Assembly: GCF_013385635.1 (NCBI RefSeq)
Contig: NZ_JACAPR010000014.1
Location: forward strand, 200,517-264,516
Length of the DNA: 64,000 nucleotides
From: Pseudomonas gingeri
GTDB lineage: Bacteria > Pseudomonadota > Gammaproteobacteria > Pseudomonadales > Pseudomonadaceae
Direction of reading: 5' to 3'
A program made the translations under genes and the position numbers. Of this stretch, positions 33,021 through 42,900 are shown in pieces. The number at the start of each line of letters is the position of its first letter. The first letter of the stretch is position 1. The notes under the pieces were generated by a model, which had not been told where the DNA came from, did no database searches, and saw nothing but the letters and a program-made list of their open reading frames with translations.

Positions 33021-33911
33021 ATGCGTGCCTTAGCTGACTTCATCATGCGGGGACGTGTGCAGGCCACGTTGGTTGTGGCCGGATCCGCGGCATTGCCGCT
33101 GTTGTTCTGGTTGAGTGCCGCCGCTGGATGCCTTGTGCTCCTGCGGCGTGGTTCGGACGCCTTGAGCGTCCTGGGTATCGGGTTGCTGTCAGTGCTGTTG
33201 AGCTGGCATTTCCTGAAAGACCCGACGGCGCTTCTGGTGCTGTTCGGGGCTTGCAGCCTGGCGTTGGTTCTGCGCGCCGGGCATACCTGGAACCGCGTGC
33301 TGCTATGCAGCATGGCCGTGGGATTGTTGTGTGCGGTGAGCCTGGGAACGCTGTTCAGTTCCTTCATCGAGTCACTGGCGCAGACGTTCGAACACGTCCT
33401 GCCGCTGGCGATGGGTGAGGTCTACGAGAAACTCTCGGCAGACCAGAAGGCGTTTCTCACTGCCCTGACCGTTCCGCTGATGATCATCTCGACAGCGATT
33501 TCGTTGCAGGTCTTTAGCGTGCTGTGCCTGATTCTTGGGCGCTATTGGCAGGCGTTGTTGTATAACCCCGGTGGTTTCGGTCGCGAGTTTCGCGCCATCC
33601 GACTGCCGAAGAACGTGGCGCTGTCGCTGCTGGCCGTCATGTGTGTGGCTCCGTTTTTCGGGCTGCACGCACTGATCCTGTTGCCGTTGTGCGGCGTACC
33701 GCTGGTCTTCGCCGGTCTGGCCCTGATTCACGGGCTGGTGGCGCAGAAACGACTGGCTGCTTTCTGGCTGGTGGGGATATACGTGACGTTGTTGCCTTTC
33801 ATGCACTTGCTCGGTCCGTTGCTCGTGGTTCTGGCCATTGTCGACAGCCTGATTGATTTTCGCGGTCGTCTCGCGTCGAAAGACGCCGATAACGCGAACG
33901 GTGAAGGTTAA
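33021..33911 (+). CDS. DUF2232-type (YybS-like) membrane protein
   Basis: A 296-residue polytopic membrane protein lies between rpsR and rplI, a position conserved in Pseudomonas. I count about eight hydrophobic helices, among them ALPLLFWLSAAAGCLVLL, VLLCSMAVGLLCAVSLG and LALIHGLV. The family is related to Bacillus YybS and has no established function. The 19 bp gap to rplI suggests co-transcription with ribosomal genes. Charged residues are sparse, so a transporter role can be neither shown nor ruled out. Confidence 0.75.
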   Translation: MRALADFIMRGRVQATLVVAGSAALPLLFWLSAAAGCLVLLRRGSDALSVLGIGLLSVLLSWHFLKDPTALLVLFGACSLALVLRAGHTWNRVLLCSMAVGLLCAVSLGTLFSSFIESLAQTFEHVLPLAMGEVYEKLSADQKAFLTALTVPLMIISTAISLQVFSVLCLILGRYWQALLYNPGGFGREFRAIRLPKNVALSLLAVMCVAPFFGLHALILLPLCGVPLVFAGLALIHGLVAQKRLAAFWLVGIYVTLLPFMHLLGPLLVVLAIVDSLIDFRGRLASKDADNANGEG

Positions 33912-33930
33912 AAGTTAAGAGGATTTCCAC

Positions 33931-34377
33931 ATGCAACTGATCCTTCTGGAAAAAATCGCCAACCTGGGCAACCTGGGCGATAAGGTAAACGTTAAGGCTG
34001 GTTACGGCCGTAACTACCTGCTGCCTTTCGGCAAAGCCACCGCTGCGACCGCTGCCAACCTGGCTGCGTTCGAAGAGCGTCGTGCCGAGCTGGAAAAAGC
34101 CGCAGCAGACAAGAAAGCTTCGGCTGAATCGCGCGCCGCCCAACTGGCTGAGCTGGAAGTGACCATCACTGCCACCGCCGGTGACGAAGGCAAGCTGTTC
34201 GGTTCGATCGGCACCCACGACATCGCCGATGCCCTGACCGCCTCCGGCGTTGAAGTGGCAAAAAGCGAAGTGCGTCTGCCGAACGGCACCATCCGCAACG
34301 TTGGCGAATTCGACGTGGCCGTGCACCTGCACGCCGAAGTCGAAGCAACCGTACGCGTTGTTGTGGTGGCTGCTTAA
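33931..34377 (+). CDS. rplI: 50S ribosomal protein L9
   Basis: L9 binds 23S rRNA and extends away from the 50S subunit to limit frameshifting. The start MQLILLEKIANLGNLGDKVN and VKAGYGRNYLLPFGKA are the L9 signature. The long central helix (ERRAELEKAAADKKASAESR) and the C-terminal domain GKLFGSIGTHDIADAL are complete at 148 residues. AAGAGGA precedes the ATG. A good terminator follows. Confidence 0.98.
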   Translation: MQLILLEKIANLGNLGDKVNVKAGYGRNYLLPFGKATAATAANLAAFEERRAELEKAAADKKASAESRAAQLAELEVTITATAGDEGKLFGSIGTHDIADALTASGVEVAKSEVRLPNGTIRNVGEFDVAVHLHAEVEATVRVVVVAA

Positions 34378-34423
34378 GCAGCACTCGATCGTCTGGCGGC
34401 TTGCCCGCCAGGCGGTTAACATC

Positions 34424-34463
34424 GGGCACGACTCTGTTCATTCAGGTCGTGCCCTTTGTTTTT
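34424..34463 (+). terminator. Rho-independent terminator after rplI
   Basis: GGGCACGAC (34424-34432) pairs with GTCGTGCCC (34446-34454) and is followed by TTTGTTTTT. A second, tighter hairpin without a T-tract lies just before it (CTGGCGG/CCGCCAG, 34393-34411). The site separates the ribosomal operon from dnaB. Confidence 0.85.
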
Positions 34464-34492
34464 CTGCACTCACCATCTGATTTCAAGTGGCC

Positions 34493-35890
34493 ATGAACGA
34501 TATCTCCGCTCCCGAGCAATACGATCTGCAAACCGCTGCCCTGAAGGTGCCACCGCATTCCATCGAGGCCGAACAGGCCGTGCTCGGTGGCCTGATGCTG
34601 GACAACAACGCCTGGGAACGCGTGCTTGACCAGGTGTCGGACGGTGATTTCTATCGACATGACCACCGCCTGATTTTCCGTGCGATCGCCAAACTGGCCG
34701 ATCAGAACATGCCGATCGACGTCGTCACCCTGGCCGAGCAATTGGACAAGGAAGGTCAGACCTCGCAGGTCGGCGGCCTCGGTTATCTGGGCGAGCTGGC
34801 GAAAAACACGCCATCCGTCGCCAACATCAAGGCCTATGCGCAGATCGTTCGTGAACGGGCAACGTTGCGTCAGCTGATCGGTATCAGCACCGAGATTGCC
34901 GATAGCGCCTTCAACCCGGAAGGCCGCACCGCCGCCGAGATCCTCGACGAAGCCGAGCGGCAGATCTTCCAGATCGCCGAAGCGCGGCCCAAGACCGGTG
35001 GCCCGGTGAGCGTCAACGATCTGCTGACCAAGGCCATCGACCGCATCGATACGCTGTTCAACACCGACAACGCCATCACCGGCCTGTCCACCGGCTACAC
35101 CGACCTCGACGAGAAGACCAGCGGCCTGCAACCGTCCGACCTGATCATCGTCGCCGGCCGTCCGTCGATGGGCAAGACCACCTTCGCCATGAACCTGGTG
35201 GAAAACGCGGTGCTGCGCAGTGACAAGGCGGTGCTGGTGTACTCCCTCGAGATGCCAGGCGAATCGCTGATCATGCGTATGCTTTCCTCGCTGGGGCGGA
35301 TCGACCAGACCAAGGTCCGTGCCGGTCGCCTGGAAGACGACGACTGGCCGCGCCTGACCTCGGCGGTCAACCTGCTCAACGACCGCAAGCTGTTCATCGA
35401 CGATACCGCCGGTATCAGCCCGTCGGAAATGCGCGCGCGGACCCGGCGCCTGGTGCGCGAGCACGGCGATATCGCCCTGATCATGATCGACTACCTGCAG
35501 TTGATGCAGATCCCCGGCTCCAGCGGCGACAACCGGACCAACGAGATTTCCGAGATTTCCCGGTCCCTCAAGGCCCTGGCCAAGGAATTCAACTGCCCGG
35601 TGGTGGCCCTGTCCCAGCTCAACCGCTCCCTGGAGCAACGGCCGAACAAGCGCCCGGTGAACTCCGACTTGCGTGAATCCGGAGCGATCGAGCAGGACGC
35701 CGACGTGATCATGTTCGTGTACCGCGATGAGGTCTATCACCCGGAAACCGAACACAAGGGCATCGCCGAGATCATCATCGGCAAGCAGCGGAACGGGCCG
35801 ATCGGCTTTATCCGCCTGGCCTTTATCGGCAAGTACACGCGCTTCGAGAACCTGGCGCCGGGCAGTTACAACTTCGACGATGACGAGTAA
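34493..35890 (+). CDS. dnaB: Replicative DNA helicase DnaB
   Basis: DnaB is the hexameric 5'-to-3' helicase at the replication fork. The 465-residue protein has the N-terminal primase-interacting domain (VPPHSIEAEQAVLGGLMLD) and a RecA-like C-terminal domain with Walker A GRPSMGKTTFAMN, Walker B IMIDYLQLM, and the arginine-finger region SDLRESGAIEQDAD. The ATG at 34493 is used; GTG 34487 is in frame two codons earlier. It converges on the SET-tailed toxin-like gene with only 12 bp between stops. Confidence 0.97.
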   Translation: MNDISAPEQYDLQTAALKVPPHSIEAEQAVLGGLMLDNNAWERVLDQVSDGDFYRHDHRLIFRAIAKLADQNMPIDVVTLAEQLDKEGQTSQVGGLGYLGELAKNTPSVANIKAYAQIVRERATLRQLIGISTEIADSAFNPEGRTAAEILDEAERQIFQIAEARPKTGGPVSVNDLLTKAIDRIDTLFNTDNAITGLSTGYTDLDEKTSGLQPSDLIIVAGRPSMGKTTFAMNLVENAVLRSDKAVLVYSLEMPGESLIMRMLSSLGRIDQTKVRAGRLEDDDWPRLTSAVNLLNDRKLFIDDTAGISPSEMRARTRRLVREHGDIALIMIDYLQLMQIPGSSGDNRTNEISEISRSLKALAKEFNCPVVALSQLNRSLEQRPNKRPVNSDLRESGAIEQDADVIMFVYRDEVYHPETEHKGIAEIIIGKQRNGPIGFIRLAFIGKYTRFENLAPGSYNFDDDE

Positions 35891-35902
35891 GGGCGCCAAG
35901 CC

Positions 35903-38900
35903 CTAGCGATTGGAGAGTAAAGCCTCCAGTGTCTGGATCTGCTCCCGTGTGTGGCCGTGATTCAGACGCAGCTCGGCGAAGTCGTAGATGGCCTGGTTGG
36001 TGAACAAGGCCGTGATGAAGTAGCGGTTTTTCTCGATGATGCCATCACTGCCCTTGACGTCGACCGCGAAAGCAACGGACTCCACGTTGTAGCCGTCCCT
36101 GGCTTGCCGGATGGGCACGCCGTTGCTGTATTCGTAGATCGTGTTGATTCTCGACAGGATGTTATCGCCCGACAGGCAGGGGGCTGCCGGTTCCGGTCGA
36201 CCGTCGCGAAAGCGCAGCAGTTGCAGCGTTGCGTCCCGCCGGACCGGGATGGCGAACGGGTCCCGGCGATGATGGCTGACGATCAGCGGAATCAGCATGC
36301 CGCCGTAAACCCCGAGTATTTCACCGCGCCCGAGATATCGCCTGGCTGAAACCGCGTACCTCCCGACCAGATGCTCTTCCTGCGCTGTACGCATGTCATC
36401 GTGCTCGAACCGCATGATTTCCAACTTGTCTTCGTAGAGCCGGGCGACCTGTTCATGGCCTTGCGCCTGCAGATAGGGGAGGATCTTACGGGCGCGTGCC
36501 TCTGACTGGCGGCTGCCTTCGGTCCTGTCGTAATGGAGAGCGACAACGGTCACGGGATAACCGTCCAGATCACGCAAGGGGTAGCGGCCGTTGTCGACAC
36601 GATCGTAGGTGATCGGCGAATTCAAATGGGATCGATAGGACTTGCGGCTGCGCATGCGCTGTCGTTCATCCGACGTGAAGCGCTTGTCGTCAGGTTGGCC
36701 TGACGTTGCACCGGGTTCTGCCTGGACCTGCAGGGTGCCTGTCCCCGGGAACCCGCAGGGTTCCGCGGCTCGCACGCCCCACTCGCCATCCGCTTTGCGC
36801 TGTAGCAACGGCTGATAAAAACTGTAGGGATTGCTCGCGTTCAGAAGTCGCCAGCCTTCGGGGGCCTGCCGGACCGGGTAGTAGCGGCCGCCGGCCCGGA
36901 TGTAGTGCAAGTGGGCATGGCCGGCGAGAGGCTTGTCGTGGAGATTCCAGTAGATGCCGCCGTCGCGCAGGTCCAGGCCGGACACGATGGTTCCGCGTAC
37001 GGCGAAACTTTCCGGCAGTGCAAGGGTGGCGCATGACGCGTGCTTGTCTGGTACCGCGCGCACAGCCGGCGTCTGGCTGCGCAGTGTCGAGGCTTGCCAG
37101 AAGAGTGCCTGTTGCAGATCCGGCGCCGCCCGTGTTTCGCTCAGGCTGACGTTATATTCACGATGCAGGGCTTGTTGCGTGAGTTTTGGCATCGCCAGCC
37201 AGGCACCCGTGTACAGGTCATGGGGACCGGACAGCGTCTTGCTCTGCCGGTCCTGCAGCAGGTAGAAGTCGCCCGTTTTCTTCAGTCGCCGGTAGGTCAG
37301 ACTGTCGTGCTCGCCGATGGCTTCCAGGGCGGTGGCGGTATCGATATCGGGGTCCCACAGTTCGAGACGAATATCCTGTGGCCAACCATCCAGGGTTTCC
37401 AGCAGTGAAAAGGCCAGTCGATCACTTTGCTGGGCGTGCGGCCAACCGGGACAGAGGCCCTCGAATACCCGTGAGATCCGCACCTGCTCCAGGGCCCGCT
37501 CAATCTCCAGGCTCAGTACCGGCAGCGTTGCGGGTTCGCCTTGCTCCTGCGCGTCCAATGAGAAAATGGCATCGGCCAGATGACTGCTGGGCAGCTCGGG
37601 GTATTCCTGATGTATCCGTCGTTGCGAGGGTGTCTCGGGTTGTTCGGTCTCGCTATACAGGTGCTCGAACAGGGCCAGGCGTTTCAGTTGCGCCTGGGCC
37701 ACCAGATTCAGCGCCAATTGGCTCAGTTGATCGGAATGGGCAGCACTGCTCTCCAGCAGCCCATCGATTTCTTCCTGATCGAGCGCCTTGAGTACCTCGT
37801 TGAGCAGCTTTCCGCTCACCCACTGCTCCTCGGAAATGCTCACCGGAGTCAAGCCCGCGCCATACTGGGCAAGCACCTGGGAGCCCTTGCGCAACACTTC
37901 CAGCGCCTTGTGCCCGGGCCAGCCCGGCAGCCTGGTCAGCAGATAGGCCTGGATCCTGGGAGACAGCCGGGAGGCCGTGTTGCCCTTGGCCTGGTCGAGA
38001 TCGAAGTAGTGGATTTCCTGGAATACCCACAGGCGCTTGAGACTGTCGAGCAGCAGGGGCGGTGTTCGACGACTGTAGTGGTGAATATGGCGCAGGGTGT
38101 CAAGGCTTGTGCCGCTGAGCGTCAGGGCGGCGTCCGCAAGCGATTCGGACAGCCCTTCGGCATGTGGCCCCAGGCGTGCGATCAATTTTTGTTTCGACCA
38201 GGTCGAGACCTTCTCGTGGATCGTCCGCCAGGCGCCGACACCGTTGTGCCGCAAGGGGGGCGCATAGGCGCCTGGATAATCCGTCAGTACGATATGCCAG
38301 TGGTCGCTGTCGGCATGTTGCTCGACCTTGTAATACTGCCGGTCCAGTTTCAGGGCGGTGGCCCGGGCCCATGAATACAGGCCCGGCGAGTTCGCTAGCC
38401 AATGCTGGTCCGGCGGCCTGATCGCCAACTGGTAAGGTCCGAGGTCAGGCTTCCACAGGCGCGTGCGGCCCTGAAACCGCACGCGGATCAACTCGGGCAA
38501 CCCGTCTGGTGCGCCGGCTGCCTGACGGGTTGTCATCGACTCGGCGACATTCAGCAAATGGATCAGCCCGGCGTTCACTTCCTCGGGGCTCCAGGTAAAC
38601 CAGTCCTGATAGACCGTGGCGACGAGCTGGCTGCCTGGCGGCCTCAACAGGCTCTGCCGGAATCGGGGAACAAGGCCTTTCAGGGTGGACAGCAGGTCCT
38701 GGCGCGCGCTCTGGTATTCATTCAGCAGTTGTTCGCGGCGGATGGCATTGGCCTGCGCGCTGGGCGTGGCCAGCCTGCCGACGTCGCTTTCCAGGTGTTG
38801 CAGTCGCTGCCCATGGATCTCCTCGAACAGGTCGCCGTCAATCCTGGCAAGGCTGATCAGGCCGCGCAGTTGCGCAGGCGAGCGTCCGCTGGCGGCTTTG

Positions 38901-39871
38901 GCGATTTTTGTCGCCAGCAGGTTGCCCTGATGGTCAATCGGCATGAGCCGGCTGATCAACTGTCGGAAGTCCGCCGAGAGCAGGCGCTTGAGGTACTGAT
39001 CCTGGAGCTCGGCCAGCGAAGGATATTCCTGAAGCGCGGATTCGGGGTGTTGAGGAAAGTAGAGGGCACAATGTCCGGTGTTGTCGTCCGGGTCGGAGGC
39101 GAAGTGAATGACGCCGGGCAATGGGATATCCAGAAACTTCACCTGATGGAACAGCGGGAGTTTGCCGGCTCTTTGACTGAGGGGGGAGAGGAAGTGTTTC
39201 AGCCGATCCCGACACTTGGGCTGGATGGTTTTCTGCAAGATTGCCATGTGCAGCAGGACCTCGAAGCGATTCTGCTCATGGCGTACGAAGTGCTCGCGCT
39301 TGCTGGCGAAGATCAGCAACTCATCAGCCGGGCGGTCGAAATCCAGTATCTGCTTGAGGTGTCGATGATATTCCCGGCCGAGGTCGAGACTGCGGCAATA
39401 GTGGGCGAATACCCCGGGTTTAAGTGCGCTTTCGAGGCCCTGGCTTTTCCCCGAGCAATAGATGGCCGAGCCGCTTTCGAAAGCGCTGTCGTAGGTTTCC
39501 CTGTCTTCGAAGTTGTACAGCGCCGCTTCCAGGAGAGAATGCTCGGGGCCGGTATCGTAGATGGGCAGCAGGCCCAGCAGGTTGTGCTTTTTCCTGCGGA
39601 TGACCAGGGTGGCGGCTTGCATGTCGGTGAGGTCGGGGGCACGGCTCCTGATCTCCAGCTCCAGGATCGGTTCGGCAAAGACTTCGATGCTTTTGAGCGG
39701 GTCCAGGATGTTTGCGACCAGAAGCCCGGAGAGATTGCTTTTCAGCAAGGCCGAGCGCAGGTTGGCGCGTTGACTGGCTGTCGCGTTTTTTATCCACGCC
39801 GGCAAGCGGGACCTGATGAACCTGTAGTGGGGCAGGGTCCTGTGAGCGTTTTGTTCTTGTGTGGTGTGCAT
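35903..39871 (-). CDS. Dermonecrotic-toxin-domain-like protein with degenerate C-terminal SET-like domain
   Basis: The 1322-residue protein opens with the same pattern as its neighbour at 39929 (an LPAWIKNAT-type phrase, then arginine-rich helices), which I associate with Pseudomonas proteins annotated as dermonecrotic toxin domain. A shared mid-module (WPQDIRLELWDPD) follows. Residues about 1165-1310 look like a SET domain: GRGEILGVYGG, NILSRINTIYEY and ITALFTNQAI. The last SET motif reads AELRLNHGH where the neighbour has EELRWNYGY, so the tyrosine is lost. The hydrophobic segment of the neighbour is also missing. It lies 57 bp after the neighbour, as in an operon. No signal peptide. Toxin function is inference. 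Confidence 0.65.
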   Translation of the reverse strand: MHTTQEQNAHRTLPHYRFIRSRLPAWIKNATASQRANLRSALLKSNLSGLLVANILDPLKSIEVFAEPILELEIRSRAPDLTDMQAATLVIRRKKHNLLGLLPIYDTGPEHSLLEAALYNFEDRETYDSAFESGSAIYCSGKSQGLESALKPGVFAHYCRSLDLGREYHRHLKQILDFDRPADELLIFASKREHFVRHEQNRFEVLLHMAILQKTIQPKCRDRLKHFLSPLSQRAGKLPLFHQVKFLDIPLPGVIHFASDPDDNTGHCALYFPQHPESALQEYPSLAELQDQYLKRLLSADFRQLISRLMPIDHQGNLLATKIAKAASGRSPAQLRGLISLARIDGDLFEEIHGQRLQHLESDVGRLATPSAQANAIRREQLLNEYQSARQDLLSTLKGLVPRFRQSLLRPPGSQLVATVYQDWFTWSPEEVNAGLIHLLNVAESMTTRQAAGAPDGLPELIRVRFQGRTRLWKPDLGPYQLAIRPPDQHWLANSPGLYSWARATALKLDRQYYKVEQHADSDHWHIVLTDYPGAYAPPLRHNGVGAWRTIHEKVSTWSKQKLIARLGPHAEGLSESLADAALTLSGTSLDTLRHIHHYSRRTPPLLLDSLKRLWVFQEIHYFDLDQAKGNTASRLSPRIQAYLLTRLPGWPGHKALEVLRKGSQVLAQYGAGLTPVSISEEQWVSGKLLNEVLKALDQEEIDGLLESSAAHSDQLSQLALNLVAQAQLKRLALFEHLYSETEQPETPSQRRIHQEYPELPSSHLADAIFSLDAQEQGEPATLPVLSLEIERALEQVRISRVFEGLCPGWPHAQQSDRLAFSLLETLDGWPQDIRLELWDPDIDTATALEAIGEHDSLTYRRLKKTGDFYLLQDRQSKTLSGPHDLYTGAWLAMPKLTQQALHREYNVSLSETRAAPDLQQALFWQASTLRSQTPAVRAVPDKHASCATLALPESFAVRGTIVSGLDLRDGGIYWNLHDKPLAGHAHLHYIRAGGRYYPVRQAPEGWRLLNASNPYSFYQPLLQRKADGEWGVRAAEPCGFPGTGTLQVQAEPGATSGQPDDKRFTSDERQRMRSRKSYRSHLNSPITYDRVDNGRYPLRDLDGYPVTVVALHYDRTEGSRQSEARARKILPYLQAQGHEQVARLYEDKLEIMRFEHDDMRTAQEEHLVGRYAVSARRYLGRGEILGVYGGMLIPLIVSHHRRDPFAIPVRRDATLQLLRFRDGRPEPAAPCLSGDNILSRINTIYEYSNGVPIRQARDGYNVESVAFAVDVKGSDGIIEKNRYFITALFTNQAIYDFAELRLNHGHTREQIQTLEALLSNR

Positions 39872-39928
39872 GGAGGGACTCGTTGTCGGTTTGGCGTTGG
39901 GTGACCAGGACTTGCGTGCCGCCTGCCT

Positions 39929-42900
39929 TCAAGCCTCCAGGCTCGTCTCGGGTTCGGCGAACGTGGTGCGCACTCCCGCCTCGGTGTAACCGTAATTCCA
40001 GCGCAGCTCTTCATCGGCGGGAATGTCCCGTGTGGTGAAGAAGGCGCTGAGGACGAACGGTTCCAGACGCCCGTCGCCGATATCGACATCGACGGGAAAC
40101 GTCGCACCCTCGACGTTGTAGCCGCGGCTGGCTTGCCGGACCGGAAGGGGGCCCTCGTACTCGAAGATGGAATTGATCCGCGAAATGATGTTGTCCCCCG
40201 TCAGTACCAGCCGATCCCATTTCGGCCTGCTGACAGGAGGGCCGGGCAGGATGTCGATCACGAACGGATCCTTGCGGGCATTGCTGACGTGAAACGGGAT
40301 GAAGTTGCCGCCATACACGCCGATGGCCTCTCCGGCTTTCAGCGGTTTTCTGGCTACGACCATGGCCTGGCCGATCATGCTTTGCTCCTGGGGAAACATG
40401 GCATCCTCCGCGCGGAACACCCGCAGCAACAGCTTCTCTTCGTAGAGCTTGGCGACCTCTTCATGCTTTTCCCATTGCAGGTACGGCAGGATGTCCTTGG
40501 CCTGGTAGCGGACTCCCGAGTCGGTGACTTCACTCTTGCTCTGGATCTTCTTGATGCGCAGTGGCTTGCCCTGCAGGTCCCGCAATGGGTAGCGACCATT
40601 GTCCGCCCGGTCATAGTCGCCCATCCTGTTGGGCTGGCGCTGATAGGACTTGATGGATTTCATGCGCAGCAGGTCTTCGCGGGTGAAGGGCTCGGGCGGG
40701 GTGTACTCATACGCCGTCGCCATGTCTGATTCACTTTCCACCAGCTCGATCTTGCTGTGTGCCGGCCCCGGAGCGCCGCCTTTCAAGCCGATATCGGTGT
40801 TGATTTCCCAGTGCCCGGCCCTTCGCCGCAATACCGGGCGATAAAAGCGGAAAGGGTTGCGGGCGTCGATCAGCTTCCAGCCAGGATCCGCAGACTCGAC
40901 CTGGTAATACCGCTCTCCCTCACGGATGTAGTGTCGGGAAAAGCCCCCCTGATAAAGTTCATCGCCCATCTGCTCCAGGTCTCCCGGTGGTGTTTCCAGC
41001 GCGAAGTGAGTATCCAGTGCGCGACCGGGCCAGTAAGGTGGTGAAGGCAGGGCAGCCGGAATCTGGCGTACGACTACTGGCGAAGCACTCAACTGGGTGA
41101 TTTTGTCGATCAACGCCTGCTTGAGGGCGGTGTTTCGATTCGGGCCGCTGAAGCCCAGGTTGTCGAGTTCGGTTTCGGGCAGGGCTCGTCCGATGGTCGA
41201 GTAGAGGTCGCCCGGTGCGAAGATGGGCAGGCTGTCGGCATCGTAGACCCGATAGCGCGAGCCTTCACGCAGCAGGCGCCTGACGCTCGTCGCGGTGTCG
41301 CTGCCGACGGAAGCGACAGGCGGTTCGGCCAGCGTGGCCGAATACAGTTCCAGGCGAACATTGCCCGACCAGCCTGGCAGCGCTTCAAGCGTCTGCAACG
41401 CCAACTGGTCCGAGGCCGGATTGAATGCCGTGCGCAGATAAAGGCCCTCATGGAGCCGGGCGGTATCCACGTTCTGCATGGAGAGCTCGGCTTCGTCCTT
41501 CAGGTAGGGCAGCAGGCTTTTCTGGTCGAGGATCTGTCGGGCTTCGGCAGGGGTGATGGATTTTGCCATGGCTTGGACATAGCTTTTCGGCAGGTCGGGA
41601 AAGTCCTGTCGGATCTGCTCGGGCAAGGGGCCTTCGACTTGTTCGCTCTGCTGATAAAGCGCTTCGAAGCGTTCCGATGCGTTTTGTCCGGCGGTCATGG
41701 AGGAGGTCGCGCCGAGGCTGTCCGGCAGTTGCTGATCCCGGACTCTCCTGTCGAGCTGGAAGCGTTTCAAGGTATCGATCAATTGTGCCGGCGGCGATTG
41801 GTTGTCGCGATGCAGCTCAAACAGCAGGTTCGAATCGCTGGCGCTGGCGTGCAGGATCGGCTCCAGGTCCTCAGGCCGGGTGTCCGCCGCGATCGGCCCC
41901 AAGCGCCTGAGTCGTTTCAGTTCGCTCCAGTCCTGTGGGTTTTCATGCAGTGTGCGCCAGGCCCCGCTGCCGTTTTGCATCAGGGGCGGCGAGTACGCCC
42001 ATGGGTCGTCGGGGTGTCGAATGGACCACCCGGGCGGGCTGCCGTCGGTACCCACTTCATAGAGGTGTTCGTCCAGGGACAGATAGTGCTTGCCCTGATA
42101 GTCATAAAGGCCTTGTTCATCGGGGAGCAGCGTCTCGGGCAGTTCAAAAGGTTGGCGATAGGGTGTCAGGTCCGATTTCCACAAGCTGGACCAGGTGGGC
42201 GAAAGCCTCACGGGAATCAGCGAGCTGACGAACCCGCCAACCTTGATGGCGCCCGCGCTTGCGCCCATGAGGGCGACCTGCTCGGCGACGTCCATCAGGT
42301 AGTTGAGGGCTTCAACCTTGTCATCGCGTCTCCAGGCATCGAACCCCTGGTAGACCGCCCGGATCAACTGTGCCCCCGTAAAGAGCAGCAGGATATCGCC
42401 GACCACGGGGATGAACGATGCCGCGAGGATCAATACACCCAGGCCGGCCGTTTCGTACACCTGTAGCTGGCGCTGACGGGCTTGGGTGTCGATATCCGCC
42501 GTGGGGACGACGACCTCTCGCCCGTGCCGTTCGATCTGTTGCACTCGCCGCTCCCGCAGGCTTTTGAATGCGTCGCCCCTGATGGGGTGCAGCGCCAGCC
42601 AGAATGGTGCGGGCTGCGGAATCGGGCTGGTCTGCGGTCCCCATTTTTGCCACATGGCTTTCCTGATCAACTGGCTGAGTAGCTGTCCCCGAGCACTGAT
42701 CGGGAGGAACCGTGAAAAGAAGCGCTGGTAGCTGCGTGAGAGCAGTCTGCTGCTCAACGCGTCTTCGAAATCCTTGAGCGAGTTGTAGCGTGCCAGGGGG
42801 GCGAACGGATCCTGCGGTATATAGACGATGCACGGATGTGTTCCATCCTCGGCATCCAGCCCGATCACCAGCACCTCGCTGACATCCAGGCCGAGGAATT

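Noticed and set aside
38402..39904. 500-codon plus-strand frame inside the 1322-residue toxin-like gene
   Set aside because: Opposite-strand shadow. The minus-strand protein has paralogues with shared motifs, which shows it is the real coding strand.
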